A stretch of DNA of 64,000 nt from Neckera pumila (lineage: Eukaryota; Streptophyta; Bryopsida; Hypnales; Neckeraceae): assembly GCA_963969595.1 (NCBI GenBank), contig OZ018409.1, forward strand, positions 1,800,501 through 1,864,500, given 5' to 3'. This document shows, one piece after another, positions 48,830 through 60,282 of this stretch. Every line of letters begins with the position of its first letter. Positions within the stretch are counted from its first letter, which is position 1. Both the position numbers and the translations under genes were made by a program. The notes beneath the pieces were generated by a model. That model saw only the letters and a program-made list of their open reading frames with translations. It was not told the DNA's origin and ran no database searches.

Positions 48830-50032
48830 TAGGAGCTCAACCACTATAGTTATTAAGTCAAAATAATGCAGGAATTGTGTTAAAATTAAATGAGGTCTGA
48901 AATTTGGCTTTTAACACAATTCCTACATTTGGCTTAACTATGGGCAATTGAATTTTTATAATCCTAATTTACATGTCCCCTATGGATTGCTTAACCTACT
49001 ACTATCCCACTTGTAAAAATAGATCCTCTTCTCATCTTCAAACACCCTAAACTAGGTGGCTTTAGAAGCTAGTTGAAAAACATAAGAATTCTCTAATTAG
49101 TTTGGCAACTAGTTTGAAAATCCACTTCATTTTGCTTAATTTCATTGAATCTGATTATTTGTCAATTAATTACGTGGTTGATTATTAAATAGACTTTTGC
49201 TACACCCTCATGACTAGAATTGTGATGTCTTTCACAAAATCCACACACTCTGACAATGCACTGCGGCTATATGCCCCTACTAATGCTTAAGTGATTAATA
49301 GATTGGTTCAATCACTTTGGAGAAGCCCTCTGAAGGGCTGAGAATTCTCTAATGGCTTATTTTAGTGCAGATCAAATGTGAATTATTTGATATACATTGT
49401 AGTTCAATTGCCAACATCTACCAATTTGCATTAGCTGTATTGAAATTGTGTTAGATAAAAGAAAGTTAACCTGTATGAGTGAAAAGCCACTAAATTGTTT
49501 TATGAAGGGGACAAATGTTAGAAGGTTGTCTCAGTCTTGGGTAGAATAGCAATAGGGTGCAATAATTTGGTATTTGAATTCAAAAAGTATGCAAATTATA
49601 CCAATCGTGATATTTATCACTATTATCTCCATATTTACTATTTTAAAAATCATACTACTTTAGATGAGACTGTGACTATAAACTAAATATTCATTTAAAA
49701 AAATCATATACATTTCATTTTGGAATTTTAACTATTAAAATAAGTAGATACATTTAAGATGTAGATTGATATTTGGAAAATGTATTCATTTATTGAAATC
49801 TACATTTTGTCAATGGATCTAAAAAATGAAGAATGAGTGAGTGAATATGGTTATGATTAATCGAGAAGGTAACTACATACTTCTAAAAATAATTCTATAT
49901 AAAATGTTGACTTATACTTTTGATTCATTTTGAATAGAAAATGAACAAGCAGAATATCTAAATGATTGGCCGGTCATGGGACCATTTCAAATGGTAGATG
50001 GATTTATTTATGGTAATGTGAAGGAACTTAAC
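48830..50032. other. AT-rich, gene-free
   Basis: Collinear with unit A. Holds the empty site of the 20,101-21,453 hAT element at about 49,977-49,985 (ATGGGACCA once). Confidence 0.6.
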
Positions 50033-51614
50033 TTAACCCCTAGAGGGCCAAGGCCTTTTTTGTGCCGAAAAACACTCAAAATTGCCATTTCTATAGCAAC
50101 GAGAAAGAAAATTTGGAAATTGTTTTATTTGGACATCTAACAATAGGATCTTACACCTAACTAGTATAAAAATGTGTCGGAAAAATTTCAAAATTTTGGA
50201 TCATACAAATTGCAAGATATTTGCGTTTAATGTATAAAAAAATAGTTTTTCAGTACATAGTGAGACTAGATTTATTTGACTTTGAACCTTCTTAACTTTA
50301 ATTTTTTGCACTACAATGTTTAAAGCATTAAGCTATTATGGTGGATAATTGAATTGAGAGTCTTAGAAAAATTAAAATTAAAAAAAACTTAATTTTCTTA
50401 CTTCAGAAAATTGTTAAATACAAGTAGGTACAAGATAGAAAGAAAAATCTTAATTATTAACATCTTTAAAATGGAATGAAAATGCACTAATTCCAATGGT
50501 GAGATTGTTCTAGCAAGCAAAATAAACCATGTGGAATTCTATTTGTTTATTTTTTTGAAAAATTCTAAAATATACATTCAGAATTGAATTCTATAAGTTA
50601 TTTTTCAAAAAGATGCTCTAATTGCCCAAAAAACATTAGAATTGTTTTTAGCCCTCTATAGGGATGAATTGATGCATAAAAATGTGCATTTAGAAAAAAT
50701 GTGCATTTAGTCCGAAAAGGCTGTTAGGCAATCTATAAGGTGAGTAGTCAGCTAAGGTGCTTCATTGGAATTCCAATTAGAAAGTTATTATTTATTAATT
50801 TTTTAATAAAAGATAAATATTTTTTCATTGTAGTTGCACATTTGCCAAAATACTAACGACCCTGTAGAAGGTCCGAATTTTCTATAATGCAAGATTGCCC
50901 ATAACTTTCTTATAACAAATCCAAATGGCATTAGAAAAAAATCAGTCCTTGGGAGGGCCATTCCAATTGACATGTCATGCTATTTTGAGCATGGCCTATC
51001 AACTTGAAAAAGTGTCCTTGGAGAGCAATCAGAGTGTATGACTACTCATTGGAGCAGTTAGATTTTGTAGATTTTTTATTTTTATTTTTAATATGTATAT
51101 ATTTTTATTAAATTTTTAAGATTAGAAAAAAAATTAAATAATTTTTAATTCAAAAATCCAAGTTCCCGCGCCACTGTCACAATAGTTTAATTGCTTAGAA
51201 ATAGGGGGAAAAATATTTTTTCAGCCCCTTAAAACTAAATATCAGGGTATTAAAGGGGTCCTTGGAGGAGCCCTCCAGAGGGTTGGTTTTTTCTTTAATG
51301 AATGAATCAAAGCTTTCCAAATAGACAAAATATAATCTATGAGAAAAAAAACATTTAATTCAAATTTTTGAATTTTTTTGGCTGCCTGCTTTTTTCCCCT
51401 TATAAGTTTCCAAGTTGCTTCGGGCATAATTTTTGTTCTCGGGCACCAATTGAAAAAAAGTTATATTCCCACAAAGCTTACTAATTTTTCTATCTTCAAA
51501 AAAAGTTTCAAAAGATCAAGACAAAATTTAGCCCATACTCCCGTAGGTACCTGTCCATATCTGCCCAAAATTTCCATTTCTCACCTGAAAGGACAATGGT
51601 TTTTTTAGGGTTTT
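50033..51614 (-). mobile_element. TTAA-flanked element, inverted, with nested MITE
   Basis: Unit B counterpart of 21,511-23,107. Left end TTAACCCCTAGAGGGCC; the right end is eroded. The nested CATTA-ended MITE is at 50,929-51,300. Confidence 0.75.
50929..51300 (-). mobile_element. CATTA-ended MITE, nested
   Basis: Counterpart of 22,420-22,793: CATTAGAAAAAAATCAG ... GGTTTTTTCTTTAATG. Confidence 0.7.
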
Positions 51615-52251
51615 GAGGTCTAACCGTTGTGCCTTTGGAACTGGGAATACTTTTCAATGATAATAAATATTTGAGCAACATATAGATATCATAAATATCT
51701 TTGTTATTATTAATCTAAAGGATTTTGGATTCACCTAAAATTAATTATACTTATACATCATATACAGCTTCCACCTCATTTTCTTTTGCATACCCAATCA
51801 TCACAATGTAGAGCTTGTCAGGTAGGATTTAACCCCTAAATGTGCAAAGCACCAAATTTTAGTGTCAACAATACTTTGAAGTTAAAATAATACCTAACCA
51901 AGGTAGTATTTAAGTAGTTTATATTTTAGAAAAATTCTTTATGAAGTCTAGTTGAATGAATGATGGTGATTTTTCTATTCAAGATTTTGTGCAATGGTGT
52001 TCACAAAACTTGATTTTTTCGTGTTGAGGGCTCTTGGAAATGAGCCTCAAATACATGAGCTCTTGGAGAAAAAATGACATTACAAATTCATTTACAAAAT
52101 TTATAGAGTAGATTTTGAAAAGCCGTAAATTGTTTGTTTGGGGTTATGCATGTTAATATGTTATGCCCTTGAACCTCATATTCTTTTGGTGATATGCAAA
52201 AAGATGATGGAAAGACTTCAAATCACTTTCACCATTTTAACACCTTCATGA

Positions 52252-52854
52252 TCGAACATTATAACTTTTCAATCCATAAATGATATTGTTTGGTTTTTTT
52301 TCCCACGTAATCTCTAACATGTCCAATTTTGATTTGCACGATTATAGTTCAATAAAAATTGATAAAATTGATAAAAGTTAATAAAATTGATAAAAACTGA
52401 TGAAAATATTGGCATTTGTTCAGCTTAGAGCAGATTCTAAGAGGCTCAAAAAAGGCCTTGGGCATTTCAAGGGCATTTAGGGGTTAAGACTTCTAAATAA
52501 ATGGGTTCCAAAGCTCAGGTTACTTAGCATTCGTCGTTACTCGAATACAGTTTATAGTACGTAGGGATTGTGCTTTGATTTATATAAACATTGATATTTA
52601 ATTGCCGGCGTTTCAAGCAAACATCATCTTGGATGAAGCTTAATTTCGCGGTTAATTCATCGATACCAGATCGAAATTGAAGAAACGTACACAAGTCGTG
52701 TCAGTGGCCTCCTACCAGGCCACTTGTGGCTGGTAGGCTTGTACCTTATTTTTATTGGCAGCGAAATTCCGTTTCATTGTTAAAAAAAAGAAAAAAGAAA
52801 AAAAAAAAACGTACACAAAAACCGCTTGCATTAACTTGTTGCTCTTCTGTATGA
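52252..52854. other. Spacer between unit B and partial unit C
   Basis: No gene seen. Includes a hairpin at about 52,711-52,737 (CCTACCAGGCCAC TT GTGGCTGGTAGG, one bulged G) and an A-rich run near 52,783-52,810. Confidence 0.5.
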
Positions 52855-53148
52855 TTTCTGAGTCGCACTGACCGTGAGTACCGTAGATGGTACTAGCCAT
52901 GGCCGCCATGACATAATTTGGAAGTCTCACCTTCACAGATTTCAAACTACCATTTGGAGTTTGAACGGTGGTTGATCATGTGTTTATCTCTTAGTAGAAT
53001 GTCTGAGTGGCCCCTCCGCAAGACCAAGTGGTTCCAAATGAGCATGGAAGGTGCCGATGCATGATTGAGGGGTTTCAAGTCTCGCGCCGTTCAACTCCCC
53101 CTCTAGGGTTCGGTCCTGGCGCTGACTGAAAATCTCGAGTCAATTGAA

Positions 53149-53752
53149 ATTTGAGACTCAAACGACGCGTATTCGTGATAAATTTGGTCCCCGGATCATA
53201 ATACTGCATAAGTATTTGGATGCCAAAACCTGATCGAATTGCACATTAATATTCAACCACTCAAACTGGCCAACTAGCTCGATCTATCGTACAGAGTACA
53301 GATCATGTGGAGATATTCGATCTTGTGAATTTCTGGGAGAATTTTACTGTAGATAAATCTGAGTTGACCTGACAAGAACAATGAATTCTCTACCGACTAA
53401 TGGTCAATTTCACGACTTCAAAAGCATTTGGCAGGGCTTGACTTCTGAACCTAAAATGATTTGAGACCCAAACGACGCGGATTCGCTCAAGACAAACTGC
53501 CAGGGTCATAATCCTGGAAAATAGAATCCCGACTGGATTCCAACATCTGATCCACGTGCGCATTAATATTCAACCAGTCGAACTGGCCAAATTGTTCGAT
53601 CAATCCTACAGACCATGTGGAGATATTACACAAGTGAATTTCTAAGAAAATTCTAGTTAACTCTTGGTTGACTTGACAGGCTAGATTAGTTCTCTACCGA
53701 CTGAATGGTGGTCAATTTCAAGACTTGGGCATTTGGCAGGGCGTACGTGACG
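53149..53752 (+). promoter_or_regulatory. Doubled distal upstream block of G4
   Basis: Two direct, diverged copies of a block of about 293 bp (53,149-53,441 and 53,460-53,752). Each runs from TTGAGACYCAAACGACGCG through CATGTGGAGATATT and TCTCTACCGACT to CATTTGGCAGGGC. G3 has one copy (35,512-35,802) and G1 none. Confidence 0.75.
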
Positions 53753-54452
53753 TCTGAAACTTTGAAATCTATAGGGCTCAGTCCTAGTTTTAAGGGATTA
53801 AGCTATTCCAGGTGGTCGGAATCGTGTCAGTTAACGAAAGTCCTAATTAACCCGCGTGCAAAATGGATCCTAGAGGTGTACGTGTCGCAGAAATTTCGAA
53901 GGGCCCAATCCCGGGCCGACTACAGTTTCTGTGACGGTTGCGCAATGACTCTACATTGAGCTTGGTCAATTGGTGAATTTGTTTAGTTACTTCGTGAAAT
54001 ATGTCTACAAGAGCACGACATAAATGAAACTACCTTTCACGACTCTCGTAGACATAACTGCAGACAAAACTAACAGAATGGAAGACCTGAAGTTTAATAA
54101 CTGGAACCATGCTCATTGTTATCTTGCTTCTGAGGATTCAATATGGTAGCTAGATTTCTCCTTGCAGTTTTCCTCCTCATCAAATCTAGCTATATGACGT
54201 GCCCACGCAATTGCATAATAAATAAATGTTTCTTGAAATATTGATGGGGACGGCGATTTTCAATTCAGACATTAGTTTGAATTGCTGACAGCGTACGTGT
54301 CTGCAAAAGTGATACACAGACTAGCTCGCCACCTCAGAGATGGGGGTCAGGCCGGTCTAACAAAATTGTCCGCCGATGCTAGTTAAACTTCGCGGACTTA
54401 TTCTAAATATAACAAAAGGCGTGGTTGGCCGGTGTAAAACTAGTGTGGGCTG

Positions 54453-54592
54453 GGGACACGTACACGTCAAATACAGTAGATGGGACCCGGAAGATACAAC
54501 GTGGTTTCAAATTGACAGTCAATTGTTAAGTCCGACATTTAGAGGCCTTGGGTAACACCTTGGCTGTCACTCAGGGTGGCTTGCATATAAAT
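54453..54592 (+). promoter_or_regulatory. G4 core promoter with TATA box
   Basis: TATAAAT at 54,586-54,592, 274 nt before the ATG. GACACGTACACGTC at about 54,455-54,468, as in G3. Confidence 0.6.
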
Positions 54593-54865
54593 GAATAATC
54601 TCCGTCGATTCAAACACAACCTCAACAGTCACTCGGCTATTCGAAGTCATCGATCATTTGTGCAAGTTTCATATTCTGAGTTTCTGATATAATCCTGTCA
54701 GAGATTCATTGCCGATTCAGCTTCCCAGTCATACAATCAGTTAGTGAGCTGTGAAGTCATTACTTACAAGTTTGCTGTGAAGTCGACAGTCACGCTGCTC
54801 TCTCCAACAAACTCGCAGAAACAAACTGTGATCGCACTTCGTGAATCTTGCAATTGGCAGAGATC

Positions 54866-55207
54866 ATGTCGCCCCTCGTGCAAACGAACACGCAGTTTGG
54901 GGACTCTGAAGGAGATGGGTCACGCACACCCAATCACTATTGCATAGGTTCAGGCTGCCCCAAATGCAATAGCGTCAGGAGACCGGCGGCTACCAGTACA
55001 CTGCAAAACTACACACGTGCACGACAACAATCCCGTGGTTCTGATGATGAAACACTGACAGAGAATCCATATTTTTGTGGACGATTTCATGAGCTTTCGA
55101 ACTCTGACTTCGTAAGTGCGATGTTCAGAACTAGTGATTCCGAGCCCGAGCCTCCTCACAGGTGCTCAGTGATACCTTGTAACGTCTGTGGAAAGACGTG
55201 GTGGTAA
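54866..55207 (+). CDS. G4: small HxCx4CxxC-repeat protein
   Basis: 113 residues, one change from G3 (S63T in DDETLTEN). All Cys and His of the two motifs are kept, as are ATG context, leader and TATA box. The doubled distal block upstream is the main difference from G3. Followed by a longer TTGATTGATTGATTGATTGATTGG-type microsatellite than in G1 or G3. Probably functional; role unknown. Confidence 0.75.
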   Translation: MSPLVQTNTQFGDSEGDGSRTPNHYCIGSGCPKCNSVRRPAATSTLQNYTRARQQSRGSDDETLTENPYFCGRFHELSNSDFVSAMFRTSDSEPEPPHRCSVIPCNVCGKTWW

Positions 55208-56489
55208 TTGCTCTTGATTGATTGATTGATTGATTGGTATGTACAGTCGCTCCTTGCCCGGAATTCTAGATGGTTACTGAAACGATTACCACATTGCAAA
55301 GACGACTATGAAAGTAGTTTAGGATTTCTAGCTCTGCCCAAGCTTCACTTGATTATACTGTGCATGATTTTTGTTGAGCTCAGCATTTGGGCACTGGTTC
55401 CTTCATTGTATAGCAGTTCATAGCCTAGATATACTGTATTTTTCTTGTACAGGCTAGATTGGTTTGAGAATATGAAGCTCTCAGAAGATGCAAACGTGCC
55501 TCAGGCTTTCATATTCCGTTCACCAACCGCCCATGCCATGCAGGAGTCTGATCTCAGTATGAGGACAGTAAATGTTTTCATTGATTCTGCCATGGAGGAT
55601 TCATGTCAAATAAATTGAGTTCTAATTCTTTATTGAAGTGCGAGTTCACTAATTAATTTGAATGAAGTCAGTTTGCCGTGAGAATGTATGTACCAGTGCA
55701 TAATTGTGCGGTGGTGCTCCTGCGATAGATGTGAGTCATTCCAGTCAATCTCTTTGGCTCATTGTTGCGGTGTATTGCATAATTGGCTTTTCCATGCGCG
55801 CCATTCCTGAAGAGTTGTATCCAGTCGCTTTGAGTCGAACAATTTGGGATCACAGGACGTAGTTATCTTTTGAGACTTCAATCGGCGTCCCTGGTAGCAT
55901 CATTCCTCCAAACTTTCTAATTGGTTGGATCGCCGAATGAACTGAATCGAAGGAGTCTTGGAAGTTACTTTCGAAAATATCCACAACAAGAGATTAATTG
56001 CAGTACTCCACTGGCGCTAATTGTTTAGACCGATTTCTGACTTGAATTTCGACGAATTTCATTTTTATTTTTAGGCCATACCTTCGCCAAGTAACCAAAC
56101 TGGGTTTTCCAAGAAGGCTAGGTGCAAAAGCTTGGGACATGCAGAGGTGACTACTGAAGTGCAGACATCGTTCTTACTGCAACATATCATGTCGCAACTC
56201 TTCTCCATGGCCAGCTAAAACTAGACGGGGGAGCTCCTAGATCGTTTAGCGGTCAGGAGTTCTGCTTTGTGCATGGGATCACATGCGTGCACATTCGATC
56301 TCCTATGGAACTGCGAAGCAAATTCCTGGGCCCAGCTAGTGTGGGTCCTGCCGTGATGAGGCGTAGAAGCCCTGTCTGCGCCCAAATTTCGGCTTCGGAT
56401 TGGCCCACAATTGAAAAGGTTGCCGACTGTGGGACCGTTAGTGAGTGATTCCCGCAGTTGAGATATGTGATAAGGTTCGCACGTCATAT

Positions 56490-57158
56490 GTGAAGCAGGT
56501 TTCATATTCTGAGTTTCTGATATAATCCTGTCAGAGATTCATTGCCGATTCAGCTTCTCAGTCATACAATCAGTTAGTGAGCTGTGAAGTCATTACTTAC
56601 AAGTTTGCTGTGAAGTCGACAGGCACGCTGCTCTCTACAACAAACTCGCAGAAACAAACTGTGATCGCACTTCTTGCAAACGAACACGCAGTTTGGGGAC
56701 TCTGAAGGAGATGGGTCACGTACACCCAATCACTATTGCATAGGTTCAGGCTGCCCCAAATGCAATAGCGTCAGGAGATCGGCGGCTACCAGTACACTGC
56801 AAAACTACACACGTGCACGACAACAATCCCGTGGTTCTGATGATGAATCAGTGACAGAGAATCCATATTTTTGTGGACGATTTCATGAGCTTTCGAACTC
56901 TGACTTCGTAAGTGCGATGTTCAGAACTAGTGATTCCGAGCCCGAGCCTCCTCACAGGTGCTCAGTGATACCCTGTAACGTCTGTGGAAAGACGTGGTGG
57001 TAATTGCTCTTGATTGATTGATTGATTGATTGGTATTTACAGTCGCTCCTTGCCCGGAATTCTAGATAGTTACTGAAACGATTACCACATTGCAACGACG
57101 ACTATGATTATACTGTGCATGATTTTTGTTGAGTTCAGGATTTGGGCACTGGTTCCTT
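56490..57158 (+). pseudogene. G5: start-less, promoter-less family copy
   Basis: The copy begins in the 5' leader (GCAGGTTTCATATTCTGAG), so TATA box and ACGT element are absent. Between CGCACTTC and TGCAAACG about 37 nt are missing, including the ATG and first codons. The remaining frame (56,674-57,003, from Q6 to the WW end) is otherwise intact, and an in-frame TGA lies just upstream. The next in-frame Met is only at the SAMFRTSD position. The copy breaks off at 57,158 within the 3' flank. Confidence 0.8.
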
Positions 57159-57560
57159 CACAGGGAGACCGGCGGGCCGTCACCCCCCCTGGTCAAATGT
57201 ACCCAAAAGTGCACAGGCGGGGGTCAAATGAAATACCCCCCCCGGTGTCTTGTGAATTTCAAATGCCTCCAGATGAAAAATTGATTAACGAATGATAGTT
57301 TTTTGGATGAAATATATTTTGGATGGATGAAATACTGTTGGATGAATGACAAAGTATTTGATGAAATCAATTTTGGATGGATGAAATATTGTTGGATGAA
57401 TGTCAAAATATTGGATGAAATAAGTTTTGGATGGATGAAGTTTTATAATTTGGATGACAAACTTTCGGATGAATTGCTATAGACGGATTGCTTTTGGATG
57501 GATGAAATTAGGGCATATGACTGACATTTTTTTGGATGCAATATTTTATTCATTGGATGA
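57159..57560. repeat. C/G-rich edge followed by GGATGAA repeats
   Basis: Right after the G5 flank breaks at GGTTCCTTCA comes CAGGGAGACCGGCGGGCCG with two C runs, then about 57,296-57,500 many GGATGAA/GGATGGATGAA copies. A higher-order unit of about 60 nt (TTTTGGATGGATGAAATA-TGTTGGATGAATG) occurs three times. It looks like one end of an unidentified transposon, but I find no matching opposite end. Confidence 0.55.
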
Positions 57561-57979
57561 ATTCTGACAATCAATACAGCATACCAAATAAGGTGTTAAT
57601 ACAAAGTAAATAGAGTGATAATATAGAAAACCGGAATTCAGTATTTATAAAATTTTGTGAACACATCACATTGACATCCCTGCCGGATTAAAGTCCTATG
57701 CTACTCATTAACCACCTCGACACCTTCAATCCAATTCACACCTAAGTTCCGGATGCCTTTGTCAGATAGTGTCTTGCTTGCAGTGATACCTGCAACAACC
57801 AAATAACATTCAAACCAAAACCTTATCAGTCCAACAACACGTACATTGTCCAAGTCAACAATCACATACGACGTACATATTGAACCACTTCACAATTGCA
57901 CCACTTCAAATTTGACTTTTCAAAAATTGAACAATAATCTATCAAACTATATTGTTCAATACTGACGTCAAAAAACCTC

Positions 57980-58013
57980 CAGAACGAGTAAGTTGTTTGT
58001 TACACTCGTTCTG
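57980..58013. other. 10-bp perfect stem, 14-nt loop
   Basis: CAGAACGAGT / ACTCGTTCTG, inside the putative last intron of the ispG relic. Possibly a small repeat; no function inferred. Confidence 0.5.
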
Positions 58014-58070
58014 CGACTAGCAAAAGAATAGACCACACAATCAAAATAAATGCTTGTCTCACAAACTTAC

Positions 58071-59047
58071 CTTATAAGGCATACCAATGATCATCTTTGT
58101 GGCTAGATTTCTATATAGGGTTTCTGGCTTTTGTACAAGGGGAACAACAGCAAGGCTAAAGAATTCACATATTGATGTACCAGCTTATAAACCACGCACA
58201 CACATAAACGAGATTAACCAAAAATTTCAAAAATCCAAGGAAAAAGCCACCATGAGTTTACCCCTTCTAATCATCGTCGAACTTAACAAGCTACACCAAA
58301 CATTAACGCTCTCATCGATACACTGGACGATGAACCTTCAAGAATGAAACTTACCTTCAACTAGTCCAATGTAACAAACATCAAAACAGGACCATCGCGG
58401 TGCAGCACATCCCTGTAGTCTACCAACTCCCCCTGCATAATGACAGACCATTAGATTGCTGGTGTACAGAAATAGTAGTCTTTTTTTGATAGGCAGAGTC
58501 ACTATTCCGCTTCATTTTCATTTTATTAATATAGTCTGAGGATAAACAACTTTGACGCATATAGTTCAGGACAATATCTTCTATAAAGAATAAATATCAA
58601 ACGACAAATATGAAACAAACGGCTTAAGACCTTTTAAGAATGTGGCAACTGCATTCACCACCTCTGGCAAAATTGGTAACTACTAATCAATGCATCTTTT
58701 AAGGTTCTTTTCAACGCATCTTTTCAAGGTTCTGTGACTCACCTATTTCTGAAGTGGAAGTTGGCCAGTAAACCTCTAAAAGTGGAAGTACCTTCTATGC
58801 TTTTCTTGGAACTCAGACTGAAAAGCATCTAAAATAGACAATCAGTAGTTAAACATCACTGCCATGACCTTCGAGGCATTGTGTTCATTCAAATTCTTAG
58901 ACGCATGACATGATATGATGTTGACTTTACCACTTCTTTCTGCTCTGTAGAGATCTTCAAGCCCAGGCTTGCGAGCTTTCTGCAAAGATCGATCTCCTTC
59001 TCAGGAGCTTCCGTCAACAAAAAGAAAATAGTGTCACCAAGACCATC
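58071..59047 (-). pseudogene. ispG/HDS (gcpE) relic, four internal exons
   Basis: Four minus-strand exons with canonical introns match plant 4-hydroxy-3-methylbut-2-enyl diphosphate synthase of the plastid MEP pathway. Exon a, 59,047-58,931: DGLGDT...LTEAPEKEIDLCRKLASLG. Exon b, 58,817-58,743: FQEKHRRYFHF-stop-RFTGQLPLQK. Exon c, 58,432-58,355: VDYRDVLHRDGPVLM...LD-stop-LK. Exon d, 58,127-58,071: PETLYRNLATK then GMPYK. All junctions are in phase. Three TAG codons interrupt it (FHF-RF, QK-GE, LD-LK). N- and C-terminal parts, including the [4Fe-4S] cysteines, are missing. After exon d a good GTAAGT...TTGCAG intron leads to 57,789, but the next text is not ispG. Non-functional fragment. Confidence 0.9.
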
Positions 59048-59107
59048 CTGCAAGACAAATCTGTGTCAACAAATAATAGAATGATTAAGCTGAAGACCAA
59101 TTAAAGT

Positions 59108-59372
59108 TTTGAGGATTTTTTGTTTGCTGGCAGTTGTAGATTCTCTACTTTAAAAGAAATTTTGAAGTCCTTTATTTAACTCAATTTTCAATATTTTGAA
59201 AAAAATAAAAATTGGATGTAGACTGTTTATTATAACACTACAACCATCGGGATTAGCATTTTTCTATTCTATAACTACATTCTTGACAATTTAGTATTCT
59301 GAATCATTTTCTATTTGTTTTTACTTTCAACTTTTTTTCTATATGTTCTACAATTCCAAATGATCTTTCCAG
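59108..59372. repeat. Fragment of a TTAA-family element
   Basis: About 270 bp almost identical to 62,530-62,795, the interior of the long TTAA-family copy at 62,207. No termini are present. It lies just upstream of the first recognisable ispG exon. Confidence 0.75.
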
Positions 59373-59721
59373 CACATAGCCAACTTGCCTTCAAAACGCA
59401 AAAGATAACCACCATTTCAGGCAACTTTCATAGCAATTCAAGGTGCAAAATGAATATCGGCGACCAAAGGTATATTGTACAACAAAGTTCTACACCCTAA
59501 CAAGCATTAACTTTGCAAAAAACTAAGCCCTTGATTTCTCCAGTTTAGAAAAATACCTCATTTATGTTCGATTTGAAGCTTCATTGCACCTCCGGTTCTC
59601 TCGGATGAATTCCGCCACCATATGAAGTCGTTCTTTGTCCGTTTTTGAAGTATACCCGTCAAAACGTTTTTTTTGTTTGTGAGGGACAAATTTTCTCAAA
59701 TGCTTTATCTCACAGAATAGT

Positions 59722-60282
59722 CTACATCTCACTGTATGCACATTTTTCGTTCAATTCTTCCATCACTAATTTTTCGTCATCACTTTCTAAATCTACCTCC
59801 ATGGAAACACACTCAGTGTCTCTCACCTCATTCACTTCCTCACTTACTTCATTTTCCTTCTCTCCACGTATTTTTCTATTTTTTCTTTTTCGTGATTGAT
59901 TCAATTTCTCCACTAAATGTCTTACAATGTCCTCTACCTCCCATGTCATACTAACACCTCCAAAATTTAACGGCTCCATATTCTCATTTTCAGCAATCAT
60001 CAAAAAACAAACCCTCCTCAACCAATCTCGTTTTGTTTCCTCAGTTAGGGAGGAACAATGTTCCACAGCATATTCAAGACATTTATTAGCTCTTCTCATA
60101 TTCCTGTTGTATTTTAAGAATTCCGAAGGATAATGCTCACGCAAGAAATCTCGTCCATACTTTCTTCCTTGCACCCTGTGAATCAAGGGAGGCGGCCTGA
60201 AAAGTTGATTATACTCAGGTATGATTCTCTCCCCATGATCACGTGGCACAACTTGTGACTGCAAGACTACAATTCCTGCCAT
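59722..60282 (-). CDS. Unrecognised 186-residue protein
   Basis: ATG at 60,282 to TAG at 59,722, uninterrupted, in a region where chance frames of this length are rare. N-terminal half: FRPPPLIHRVQGRKYGRDF then a helical, basic stretch (EHYPSEFLKYNRNMRRANKC, DWLRRVCFLMIAENENMEPL). A lysine/arginine cluster NQSRKRKNRKIRGEK could be a nuclear signal. The C-terminal tail is acidic (MEVDLESDDEKLVMEELNEK). I do not recognise the family. No membrane segment. It might be a transposon-borne gene or a single exon of a longer one. Confidence 0.5.
   Translation of the reverse strand: MAGIVVLQSQVVPRDHGERIIPEYNQLFRPPPLIHRVQGRKYGRDFLREHYPSEFLKYNRNMRRANKCLEYAVEHCSSLTEETKRDWLRRVCFLMIAENENMEPLNFGGVSMTWEVEDIVRHLVEKLNQSRKRKNRKIRGEKENEVSEEVNEVRDTECVSMEVDLESDDEKLVMEELNEKCAYSEM

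Larger units (their letters stand above)
26796..52251. repeat. Segmental duplication, unit B
   Basis: Second long copy of unit A, in the same orientation. It is longer because it carries the 3.75-kb hAT element, two MITEs and other insertions. It contains gene G3. Confidence 0.95.
52855..56450. repeat. Partial third copy, unit C
   Basis: Matches about 35,170-38,430 of unit B: the upstream region, the G gene and its 3' flank. The match is strongest from about 54,300 on, where G4 and G3 are almost identical. It carries none of the MITEs that follow in A and B. Confidence 0.85.

Noticed and set aside
57703..57789. Terminal exon of the ispG relic (ITASKTLSDKGIRNLG...)
   Set aside because: Not ispG; the open frame is out of phase with the exon d splice. 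Kept only as a possible foreign piece.
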